Source: RGIG2041 sp045532715
GTDB lineage: Bacteria > Bacillota > Clostridia > UBA1381 > UMGS1253
Direction: 5' to 3'
Assembly: GCA_045532715.1 (NCBI GenBank)
Contig: JAZSGM010000077.1
Coordinates: forward strand, 1 to 5,005
Length of the DNA stretch: 5,005 bases
In this document: positions 1 to 4,422 of the stretch, in pieces
Numbering within the stretch: the stretch's first letter is position 1
Layout: each line of letters opens with the position of its first letter
Position numbers and translations under genes: made by a program
Notes under the pieces: generated by a model
What the model was told of the DNA's origin: nothing
The model's input: the letters and a program-made list of their open reading frames with translations, nothing else
Databases searched by the model: none

Positions 1-48
1 CGGTTATTCCGGGGAGAATCCCCCGGCTTTAGCCGTGGGGAGTGTCAA
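1..48 (+). mobile_element. Right end of an IS608-like IS200/IS605-family element (probable TnpB/omegaRNA 3' end)
   Basis: Three signals of an IS608-type right end sit in order. GAAT lies at 16-19, directly at the foot of a hairpin. The hairpin (20-40) has a CCCC/GGGG lower stem, a CGGC/GCCG upper stem, a TTTA loop and one unpaired T at 36 in the 3' arm. TCAA follows at 45-48. In IS608 the TnpA transposase binds a subterminal hairpin with an extrahelical T, and the GAAT guide pairs with the TCAA cleavage site; this is established for the family. The element would end at base 48 and extend leftward out of the window, where tnpB and perhaps tnpA should lie. In TnpB-carrying elements this end is also the 3' part of the omegaRNA scaffold. 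No transposase coding sequence is visible here, so the family call rests on the end structure only. Confidence 0.8.
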
Positions 49-49
49 G

Positions 50-277
50 GAATCTGCCTTCCAGAATGGAATTGAGATTGATTCTTGCTACCCCGTGGAA
101 TATGACCGCGACAGTTACAATAAAGACATTCGCCCCGGCGCAACTCTGGAAGTAGAACGGGCGTTCAAACTCACAAGCGAAACTGTCCCTGTGGAAGTGG
201 AAATTACAGAATTTCTTGGAGATGATAATGAAGTCGTTACAGCGACATTCAATCCGGCGGATTTGAAGTCCGCCTGA
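50..277 (+). pseudogene. C-terminal remnant of a DUF5067-like protein, cut by the IS end
   Basis: The open frame runs from the window edge through the IS end and stops with TGA at 275-277. Only codons from about 50 onward belong to the gene. The residues read ESAFQNGIEIDS, then a central IRPGATLEVERAFKL, then VPVEVEITEF. This resembles the DUF5067 domain, an immunoglobulin-like fold found near the C-terminus of secreted or lipoprotein-type proteins of Bacillota, which typically has a QNG-E motif and a PG-T-EV-AY-L strand pair. About 75 residues remain. No signal peptide or N-terminal linker is present, and no ribosome binding site precedes the GTG at 35, which lies inside the IS hairpin. I infer that the IS split a longer gene whose 5' part lies beyond the element to the left. 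The function of DUF5067 is unknown. It could still be translated as a fusion to IS sequence. Confidence 0.6.
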
Positions 278-313
278 CGCACTATCACATAACAAATACG
301 GGACGCCACAGAA

Positions 314-343
314 CGGGCGCAACGGTTCACGCCGTTGCGCCTG
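314..343 (+). terminator. Strong hairpin downstream of the DUF5067-like remnant
   Basis: A perfect 10-bp stem (316-325 with 332-341) encloses a 6-nt loop, and a G-T and a C-G pair extend it to 12 bp. It lies 37 nt after the stop codon and is the likely 3' end of that transcript. No T-run follows on either strand, so it is not a textbook intrinsic terminator. It may act as an RNA-stabilising or Rho-assisted end. Confidence 0.4.
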
Positions 344-587
344 ATTCCGTGCTATCAAATGCGCGGAAAAGTTGCAAGTTTTTTCTTGTGACAGTGTAAC
401 GGCAAAAACACGCAAAACTTTTTTAGAGTTTTTCAAATTTTCAAAAAAGTTTTTTCTAAAATTTGCTGTTACACTGTTACAAATAAAAAGTATTAAACTT
501 TTAATGAGATAAAAAGTCAATATTAGAATAATATTGCATAATTCAGAAATTAAAAGAACCATTTTTTTGTAACACCAATTTTTGAAA

Positions 588-618
588 TTTGCTGTTACAT
601 CGCTGTTACACCTGTTAC
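588..618 (-). repeat. Cluster of three iteron-like GTTAC repeats
   Basis: Three copies follow closely: TTTGCTGTTACA (588-599), CGCTGTTACA (601-610) and CCTGTTACAG (611-620), with GTTAC at 594, 605 and 614. Spacings of 11 and 9 bp place them near one helical turn apart. Read on the minus strand the unit is TGTAACAGC(AAA), the same word as the rightmost repeats but in opposite orientation. Confidence 0.65.
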
Positions 619-620
619 AG

Positions 621-641
621 ATTTGCGAATGATTCGCAAAT
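621..641. repeat. Perfect 10-bp palindrome in the putative origin
   Basis: ATTTGCGAAT and its exact reverse complement ATTCGCAAAT flank a single G at 631. A spacing this short suits a dimeric DNA-binding protein better than an RNA hairpin. It sits between the central iteron cluster and the DnaA boxes. A smaller palindrome of the same kind (TTGTAA-T-TTACAA, 677-689) lies on the other side of the boxes. Confidence 0.6.
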
Positions 642-649
642 TGTCGATA

Positions 650-671
650 GTTTTCCACAAGTTTTCCACAA
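650..671 (+). other. Tandem DnaA boxes
   Basis: The 11-bp unit GTTTTCCACAA is repeated exactly twice with no gap (650-660 and 661-671). Each copy contains TTTTCCACA, one mismatch from the DnaA box consensus TTATCCACA. The 11-bp period puts both boxes on the same face of the helix. DnaA binding is inferred from the motif. Confidence 0.72.
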
Positions 672-702
672 TCAGCTTGTAATTTACAAAAAAGCGGCAG
701 AG

Positions 703-726
703 ATGTAACGGCAATGTAACGGCAAA
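703..726 (+). repeat. Two tandem 11-bp iterons
   Basis: ATGTAACGGCA occurs at 703-713 and again at 714-724 without a gap, followed by AA. A diverged copy, TGTTACGGCAAA, lies at 741-752 and an intact copy, TGTAACGGCAAA, at 395-406. Tandem units of one helical turn are typical initiator-binding iterons. Confidence 0.7.
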
Positions 727-763
727 TGTGAAAAATCACTGTTACGGCAAAATGCTCTTAAAA

Positions 764-809
764 ATTGCAAAAATGCGGGGCAGTCCTTGAATAGAATCTG
801 CTCCCGCAT
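764..809 (-). terminator. Intrinsic terminator of the helicase gene
   Basis: On the minus strand, ATGCGGG-A-GCAG pairs with CTGCCCCGCAT, giving 11 bp with one bulged A. The loop is about 14 nt, and a TTTTTGCAATTTTT tail follows. The hairpin begins 6 nt after the stop codon at 815. It separates helicase transcription from the putative origin to its left. Confidence 0.8.
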
Positions 810-814
810 AGAGG

Positions 815-2491
815 TTATTTCCTGCGTGGTAAAAAGATATACCGCCCTGTCTTTCCGTTTTCTCTTGTAAGTTCTGATTCATGCCCTAAAGCCTTTAGTG
901 CACGTCCAACAACTGCGCTTGTAAAATGACGCTTGCCAAAAACAAAATCATTCCATTCCGACATGAAATCCGTAATTGTCATATAATCCCATGTATATAA
1001 GTCTGGATGTTGTTCGACAAGCGCGAAAATGTCCTCACATTCTGCTTGTGCCATGACCGGACGCATGAACGGCTTGTTTTTCTCTTCCAGCTTTTCACGT
1101 TCTTCCGGCGTCAAGCGGTAGTCGTTTTCTTTTCCCGCTTTCTTCAAATCCCGCCAAACAGAATATGTCCCGCGCCAGATTACAAGAAAGTCAATTTTTC
1201 GCAGGGCTTCGACGTCCATTCCGGTCACGTCGATAATCCAAAAACGGCGGTTTCCAGTCAGGTCTACCAAAAACTCCGTGCTGTTACAGGTTGCGACAAA
1301 GTTCGTGTGCCGCGCCGCTTCCGTGTCCGCTCTGTCCCACGGGCGGCGGTAGAAGTCCGTGCCCTGCGTGACAAATGCTTTCATTTCATCAGGGTCTACT
1401 TTCAGGAAAGAGCGTTCACCCTCTCCGTACTCCGTGATGAACCGTCCAGTGGAACGTATCAGGTAATCTTTGTCCTGCGGCTTCACTTTTGAACCGGTCA
1501 TGTACCATTCAGGGCGCATTCCGGCGCACTGGACAAAGGACGTTTTGCCGCACCCTTGCGGACCGTGCAAAACAAGCATTCCATCCGCGCTGTAATCTGC
1601 CTCTTTTGTCCCCTGATTGTGCAACAGAGCGATTCCTTGCAAAAACCACTTGTACAACAATGTTTCTTCAAAGGATGTTTTGATGTTCAAGGCGGATGTC
1701 AGCTTTTCCCATTCCCCCACATAGCTTTCCTGCGTGACTTCCGTTTCTTTTATCAGGTCAAGGACAGGATTGTAACAATTTTCTCCGGCGATAACGCCTA
1801 AAAGGCGGCGGATTGTCCCGTCATTGACGCCTGTATAAATTTCCTGCGTTAAATCCATCAATTTTACGGGGATGTCATTCTCGAGCCGTCCGCGCTCCAT
1901 CCGTGGCCAGCTTGCCGCCCATCCGATGTACTCAAAACGCTTTGTAATCAGATTCAAACGGACAGACAGCCCGATTTCCTGCATGACCGCCTCTAACCGC
2001 TCTTGGCTAATGGGTTTATGCTTTTTCCGCAACAGTTGCGTGACGCCACGTAAAGCCGCCTCTGATTGTCCGTTGAAAGCAAGCGTATCCAGACGGGACA
2101 GCGTATTATAGAGACTATCTGTCAGTTTTTTGTATTCGTCACGCGCCCTGACTTCTTTTTCCCGCTCTTGCGGTGTCTTCCAGTTGTCGCTTCCGGGGAT
2201 GTTTGCGTTCAAATCCACGCCTTGCGACTGTAAGTGTACTGCGGATGTGTACACGTCGGCGAGGTTCAAACCGCTACTTACATAGTAGGAAATTGTATTG
2301 AGTGACATCCCTAATTCCGTGAGTTTGGACAGATAATCCGGTTTTTCCGTCTTGACAGCGGCGTGTTGGTCTGATACAATGCCCGTTGTAGGTGTTGTGG
2401 ACATTGTGCCATTACGCTTTCCCGATTCCCGTGTTGCAAGCGCGGGGTCGGGGCTTTTTTTATCTGCGAATATTCGATTGTCAAAAGTCAA
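815..2491 (-). CDS. VirE-like AAA+ replication helicase (virulence-associated E family)
   Basis: An ATPase of the VirE/D5-like superfamily 3 helicase group, expected to unwind DNA at the element's origin. From the TTG start it has 558 residues. The Walker A motif GPQGCGKT is at 310-317 and a Walker B-like FITEYGE at 351-357. DFYRRPWDR follows at 379-387, a sensor-type FVATCNSTEFL at 398-408, and the arginine-finger-like GNRRFWIID at 413-421. The last 60 residues resemble the winged-helix tail common in this family. The first ~290 residues show no primase motif that I recognise, so it may be helicase only. The TTG at 2491 is chosen because GGAGGT lies 5 nt upstream and the codon overlaps the upstream stop (TTGA). 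An ATG at 2404 (529 aa) is the alternative, with a weak GGGAAAG 11 nt upstream. It is co-transcribed with the RHH gene, and its 5' end is overlapped by a predicted antisense RNA. Confidence 0.88.
   Translation of the reverse strand: MTFDNRIFADKKSPDPALATRESGKRNGTMSTTPTTGIVSDQHAAVKTEKPDYLSKLTELGMSLNTISYYVSSGLNLADVYTSAVHLQSQGVDLNANIPGSDNWKTPQEREKEVRARDEYKKLTDSLYNTLSRLDTLAFNGQSEAALRGVTQLLRKKHKPISQERLEAVMQEIGLSVRLNLITKRFEYIGWAASWPRMERGRLENDIPVKLMDLTQEIYTGVNDGTIRRLLGVIAGENCYNPVLDLIKETEVTQESYVGEWEKLTSALNIKTSFEETLLYKWFLQGIALLHNQGTKEADYSADGMLVLHGPQGCGKTSFVQCAGMRPEWYMTGSKVKPQDKDYLIRSTGRFITEYGEGERSFLKVDPDEMKAFVTQGTDFYRRPWDRADTEAARHTNFVATCNSTEFLVDLTGNRRFWIIDVTGMDVEALRKIDFLVIWRGTYSVWRDLKKAGKENDYRLTPEEREKLEEKNKPFMRPVMAQAECEDIFALVEQHPDLYTWDYMTITDFMSEWNDFVFGKRHFTSAVVGRALKALGHESELTRENGKTGRYIFLPRRK
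2352..2380 (+). promoter_or_regulatory. Near-consensus promoter antisense to the helicase gene
   Basis: TTGACA at 2352-2357 is a perfect -35 box, and TACAAT at 2375-2380 matches the -10 box in 5 of 6 positions. The spacer is exactly 17 nt, and TG at 2372-2373 gives an extended -10. It points rightward, against the helicase gene in which it lies. Its -10 region CTGATACAAT differs by one base from CTGATATAAT of the rightward operon promoter. Transcription would begin near 2387. Confidence 0.78.
2387..2463 (+). ncRNA. Predicted antisense (countertranscribed) RNA against the helicase mRNA
   Basis: A strong promoter (2352-2380) and an intrinsic terminator (2421-2461) on the same strand enclose about 75 nt with no credible reading frame. 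The RNA would be fully complementary to the helicase mRNA. It covers the alternative ATG at 2404, the weak GGGAAAG upstream of it and the first ~30 codons after the TTG start. Plasmids commonly limit replication with such RNAs, which block translation or cause early termination of the replication mRNA. The RNA has a single-stranded 5' arm and one terminator hairpin whose loop holds TTGCAA, a possible first-contact loop. Promoter and terminator are seen; the RNA and its role are inferred. The transcription start is approximate. Confidence 0.68.
2421..2461 (+). terminator. Intrinsic terminator of the antisense RNA
   Basis: CCCGATTCCCG (2421-2431) pairs with CGGGGTCGGG (2443-2452) through CCCGA/TCGGG, a T-G pair, one bulged T and CCCG/CGGG. 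Seven T residues follow at 2455-2461. It works only in the rightward direction, since no T-run follows on the minus strand. It lies inside the coding frame of the helicase if that gene starts at the TTG. Confidence 0.78.
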
Positions 2492-2700
2492 GGTGTACCT
2501 CCCCCATTCTGCGCGGATTCTGACGCGCTTTCCATCTCCATACGGCGGCGCACAGCTTCCAACATATAAGCCTGTACGCTCATCCCCGCATTGGCGGCGG
2601 CGGCGCGAATTTTTCTCCCCTCTTCTTTGGTCGGGCGACACATCAAATTGTCACGGTTGCGGTTATAGTCAATAACGGACTGACTGTGAGTTTTTGGCAT
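2488..2700 (-). CDS. Small ribbon-helix-helix (CopG/Arc-type) DNA-binding protein
   Basis: A 70-residue protein. Residues 17-22 (DNLMCR) form the expected beta strand. Helix A is at about 24-38 (TKEEGRKIRAAAANA), the G-M-S turn at 39-41, and helix B follows to about 55 (VQAYMLEAVRRRME). This is the MetJ/Arc/CopG fold, which binds DNA as a dimer through the paired strands. A basic, Asn-rich N-terminus and a polar tail flank it. The start at ATG 2700 is preferred because AGGAGG lies 8 nt upstream; the TTG at 2706 is too close to it. Its stop overlaps the TTG start of the helicase gene, so the two are translationally coupled. I infer that it represses its own operon through the repeats upstream. 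Relatives in mobile elements also act in conjugation or as antitoxins, but neither a relaxase nor a toxin is seen here. Confidence 0.82.
   Translation of the reverse strand: MPKTHSQSVIDYNRNRDNLMCRPTKEEGRKIRAAAANAGMSVQAYMLEAVRRRMEMESASESAQNGGGTP
2497..2502 (-). promoter_or_regulatory. Ribosome binding site deciding the TTG start of the helicase
   Basis: The minus strand reads GGAGGT within a run of five G residues, 5 nt before the TTG at 2491. It lies inside the last codons of the RHH gene. Its strength and spacing favour the TTG over the downstream ATG at 2404. Confidence 0.65.
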
Positions 2701-2742
2701 ACTCAATCCCTCCTCTTATCATAGACTACCACAAAAAATAAA

Positions 2743-2823
2743 ATCAGTAAATTGACGAACTCGATAAAAAAATCAGTTAATATTTGTTTATTTTGTCAAT
2801 AGACGAGACGTAAATTAACTGAT
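2743..2823. promoter_or_regulatory. Repeated ATCAGTWAAT motifs between divergent operons (possible RHH operators)
   Basis: ATCAGTAAAT occurs at 2743-2752, ATCAGTTAAT at 2772-2781, and its exact inverse ATTAACTGAT at 2814-2823, where it overlaps the rightward -10 box. ATTGAC at 2751-2756 and GTCAAT at 2795-2800 form a second inverted pair. The first two copies are about 29 bp apart, near three helical turns. The position suits an operator for the RHH protein controlling both operons; binding is inferred. A minus-strand TTGACA (2799-2794) may be part of the leftward promoter, but I cannot find a convincing -10 at the right distance. Confidence 0.5.
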
Positions 2824-2828
2824 ATAAT
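2800..2828 (+). promoter_or_regulatory. Promoter of the rightward small-gene operon
   Basis: A perfect TATAAT -10 box is at 2823-2828 with TG at 2820-2821 (extended -10). TAGACG at 2800-2805 is a 4-of-6 -35 box at 17-nt spacing. Transcription should start near 2835, leaving a leader of about 55 nt before the gene at 2889. The -10 overlaps the third ATCAGTTAAT-type repeat, which suggests repression. Confidence 0.7.
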
Positions 2829-2888
2829 ACAGACAATGAAACACAAGAAACCCCCACGGCAAGGCGAAAGCCGGAAAGGAAGATTACA

Positions 2889-3296
2889 ATGAAAAAGTTT
2901 GATATTCGTCAAATCATGATTCAGGCGCATGACATTCGCAAGGCCGAAGGCGTCACGATGGGCGCGGCGTTGAAAAAGTCATGGAGCGTTGCCAAGCTGA
3001 CGGTTGGCGTAAGTGCTCTTGATGGTGTCGCCGACAGACTGAGCGACATTTACGCGAAAATTGAAGAGCTGAAAAAACTCGCCGCCCCGCTGGAAGAAAC
3101 GATGAAAGCCGCTTGTGGGGAATCTGCCGATGGTAGAATCTCTGGCTATGGCTGGAAGGCGTCTTACAGAGAAATCAAGGGACACCGCTTTGACAGCAAA
3201 GCCCTGAAAGCCGCCGACGCGGAAACGTTTAACAAGTACTATATTGAGACGTCTACCATGCGTTTCAATTTCGGCGCGGTTTCCGCCGCTGTGTGA
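2889..3296 (+). CDS. Small phage-like coiled-coil protein with C-terminal RFDSKA motif, function unknown
   Basis: A 135-residue soluble protein, first in the rightward operon. The N-terminal part (FDIRQIMIQAHDIRKAEG then ALKKSWSVAK, residues 5-36) is helical and resembles the start of many small prophage and island proteins. Residues 48-75 are a Lys/Glu-rich helix, likely a coiled coil. The C-terminal part contains RFDSKALKAADAETFNKY (100-117) and TSTMRFNF (121-128). That pattern recurs in small early-region proteins of Bacillota phages, where the terminal residues probably form a beta hairpin. I do not recognise a defined function. The start ATG follows GGAAG with 7 nt spacing. The next gene starts 11 nt after the stop, and its ribosome binding site begins right at this stop. 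Confidence 0.75.
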   Translation: MKKFDIRQIMIQAHDIRKAEGVTMGAALKKSWSVAKLTVGVSALDGVADRLSDIYAKIEELKKLAAPLEETMKAACGESADGRISGYGWKASYREIKGHRFDSKALKAADAETFNKYYIETSTMRFNFGAVSAAV

Positions 3297-3307
3297 AGGA
3301 GGTTTTG

Positions 3308-3763
3308 ATGATGGACTATTTCTGCAACTGCAAGACGGTTGAAGAACTCAAGGCGGAATACAAACGCCTTGCACGGAAGAACCACCCCGACGTCGGCGGC
3401 GACACTGCCACAATGCAGGAAATCAACCGCCAGTATGAAGCGGCATTCAACCGCGCAAACGGAAACGACGGGGCAACGACGGAAACGGCGGCGGATTTCA
3501 TCAGCATTATTAACGCGCTGATGAAAATTCACGGAATCGTTTGTGAACTTTGCGGTTCGTGGATTTGGATTTCCGGCGATACCCGCCCTGTAAAGGACGA
3601 GCTGAAAGCCGCTGGTTGTCGATGGGCGGCAAAGAAAAAGATGTGGTACTGGAAACCTGCCGGGGAGTATCACAGGGGAAGCAATGCCAGTATGGAGCAT
3701 ATCAGGGCAAAATACGGCAGTCAAGTATTTTCCCGCAGGGACGACGCTATGGCGACGGCTTGA
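3308..3763 (+). CDS. Small J-domain (DnaJ-like) protein with a C-terminal W-rich domain
   Basis: A 151-residue protein. Residues 9-48 form a compact J-domain: KTVEELKAEYKRLARKNHPD, then VGGD and EINRQYEAAF. The diagnostic HPD is at 26-28 and is the contact used to stimulate DnaK/Hsp70 ATPase. There is no Gly/Phe linker, zinc-finger repeat or DnaJ substrate domain, so it is not a housekeeping DnaJ. After a Thr/Asn-rich linker, residues 76-137 form a second domain with a C-x-x-C (79, 82), SWIWISGDTRP, CRWAAKKKMWYWKP and SMEHIRAKYG. This J plus W-rich layout recurs in mobile elements of Bacillota. A likely role is directing host Hsp70 to a replication or assembly complex, which is inference. The start is chosen because AGGAGG lies 5 nt upstream; ATG 3311 is equally possible. 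It sits in a tight operon with its neighbours. Confidence 0.85.
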   Translation: MMDYFCNCKTVEELKAEYKRLARKNHPDVGGDTATMQEINRQYEAAFNRANGNDGATTETAADFISIINALMKIHGIVCELCGSWIWISGDTRPVKDELKAAGCRWAAKKKMWYWKPAGEYHRGSNASMEHIRAKYGSQVFSRRDDAMATA

Positions 3764-3781
3764 CGGCATGGCAGACGCAAA

Positions 3782-3808
3782 CCCGCCCTGTCAATCAGGC
3801 AGGGCGGG
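3782..3808 (+). other. GC-rich intercistronic hairpin
   Basis: CCCGCCCTG (3782-3790) pairs perfectly with CAGGGCGGG (3800-3808) across a 9-nt loop. It lies 18 nt after the J-domain gene stop and ends 26 nt before the next start. An A-rich stretch follows, not T, so it is not an intrinsic terminator rightward. It may stabilise the upstream message or set unequal expression within the operon. Confidence 0.5.
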
Positions 3809-3834
3809 AAGATAAAAAAAGGAAGGAAAGGATT

Positions 3835-4167
3835 ATGAAACTGTATTTTTACGAACTCAAGACGGTGTACACCGAAGAGACGGGACTTACCGTCACAGGA
3901 TTCACGTGCACAGAGGCAGAGGCAAAAGAAACGCCTAAATGCTACTGTGCACCTGCGGGAAAGTTTTTCCCAAACGGCGTGACCCGCATGCTTAAAAGTG
4001 ACGTGAGTGTGGGACGTGCCAGGGACGGAAAGTCAATCTGTATAGAGCGAGACGACGCGGGTTTCCGTGACGCGCTTGTGGAGCGGTACAAGCGGCAAAT
4101 GGCGGAAGCTGAAAAAAGTGTGCGCCGTTACAAAGCGCAAATTGCGACGCTTACCGCTGATAACTAA
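3835..4167 (+). CDS. Small mobile-element protein of unknown function
   Basis: A 110-residue soluble protein with no recognised domain. The N-terminus MKLYFYELKTVYTEETGL suggests a beta-rich domain. Residues 34-50 contain PKCYCAPAGKFFPNG, with two cysteines (36, 38). Residues 77-108 are strongly helical and Lys/Arg/Glu-rich (FRDALVERYKRQMAEAEKS and on), likely a coiled coil. Similar MKLYFY-starting proteins occur in accessory regions of Bacillota phages and conjugative elements, as I recall the family, with no assigned role. The frame stays open upstream to 3550 inside the J-domain gene. The ATG at 3835 is chosen because it follows a purine-rich GGAAGGAAAGG and leaves no overlap. It is third in the rightward operon. 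Confidence 0.75.
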   Translation: MKLYFYELKTVYTEETGLTVTGFTCTEAEAKETPKCYCAPAGKFFPNGVTRMLKSDVSVGRARDGKSICIERDDAGFRDALVERYKRQMAEAEKSVRRYKAQIATLTADN

Positions 4168-4217
4168 GGACACAACGACGCTGACCTAACGGCATGACGG
4201 GGAGTAAGGAGAACAAA

Positions 4218-4352
4218 ATGAACGAAAAAAAATTCGGCAGATTGTTAAACCTGATTCGTGAGTACAACGAAACAGGCGGGAAAGCGCACAGCATGGACTT
4301 TCTCCAAAAATGCGCCGACATTATCCACGCGGAACTGTCTTTTGATGGGTGA
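4218..4352 (+). CDS. Small 44-residue protein, last gene of the rightward operon
   Basis: It begins at ATG 4218 with AAGGAG 7 nt upstream, a strong site that supports real translation. The 44 residues (MNEKKFGRLLNLIREYNETG, then KAHSMDFLQKCADIIHAEL) predict two amphipathic helices joined by a Gly-Gly-Lys turn. There is no membrane segment or known motif. It lies 50 nt after the preceding gene and about 70 nt before the terminator at 4423, in line with the end of the operon. The helix-turn-helix shape could be a small DNA-binding or protein-interaction module, but nothing in it proves this. Confidence 0.6.
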   Translation: MNEKKFGRLLNLIREYNETGGKAHSMDFLQKCADIIHAELSFDG

Positions 4353-4422
4353 TTCTGTGAGGGGTTCGGCGTTGACGGTATCGGCTTCTTTCCGGTAGAG
4401 TGACCCCAACAAAGCACAAAAA

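Larger units (their letters stand above)
387..752. other. Putative replication origin: AT-rich, iteron-like GTAAC repeats plus DnaA boxes
   Basis: This non-coding block lies just downstream of the VirE-like helicase gene. GTAAC (or GTTAC on the other strand) occurs ten times: 396, 468, 476, 569, 594, 605, 614, 705, 716 and 741. Five copies extend to TGTAACGGCAA or TGTAACAGCAA, with a sixth variant at 741. A 15-bp direct repeat, AAATTTGCTGTTACA, is found at 459-473 and 585-599. Two TTTTCCACA DnaA boxes (651, 662) and a palindrome (621-641) sit among them. The very AT-rich 481-568 could be the unwinding element. Repeats of a short word on both strands, DnaA boxes and an AT-rich tract next to a replication gene are the hallmarks of an iteron-type origin. 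That the repeats bind a replication initiator is inference. No long coding sequence is credible here; the leftward open frame covering 29-739 is low-complexity. Confidence 0.68.

Noticed and set aside
414..453. A/T-only 11-bp inverted repeat as a terminator
   Set aside because: The stem is made almost wholly of A and T, no gene ends at it, and such repeats arise easily in AT-rich sequence. It may belong to the origin.
29..739. Leftward open frame of 236 residues across the non-coding block
   Set aside because: It covers the IS end, the DUF5067 remnant and the origin repeats, is low in complexity with Cys/Phe-rich content unlike a real protein, and has no good ribosome binding site.
387..752. 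CRISPR array as an explanation for the repeats
   Set aside because: The repeats are only 5-15 bp, occur in both orientations and have irregular spacing, with no spacer-like units or cas genes.
1007..1492. Rightward open frame of 161 residues inside the helicase gene
   Set aside because: It is antisense to the conserved helicase motifs, and its translation shows no domain or initiation site.
2492..2641. N-terminal extension of the helicase beyond the TTG at 2491
   Set aside because: It overlaps the RHH gene in another frame, is Arg-rich filler in translation, and lacks a ribosome binding site. The coupled TTG start explains the arrangement better.
2701..2706. TTG start at 2706 for the RHH gene
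   Set aside because: It is only 3 nt from the AGGAGG; the ATG at 2700 has normal spacing.
2836..2892. Leader-peptide candidate MKHKKPPRQGESRKGRLQ ending in an ATGA overlap with the gene at 2889
   Set aside because: The transcription start falls at or next to its ATG, so there is no ribosome binding site, and there is no run of regulatory codons. The ATGA overlap is suggestive but not enough.
3239..3769. Leftward open frame of 176 residues opposite the J-domain gene
   Set aside because: It lies opposite a protein with a clear HPD J-domain and strong ribosome binding site, and has no domain of its own.
3550..3834. Upstream extension of the 110-residue gene into the J-domain gene
   Set aside because: It overlaps conserved J-protein sequence in another frame and crosses the intercistronic hairpin; the ATG at 3835 has a purine-rich site upstream.
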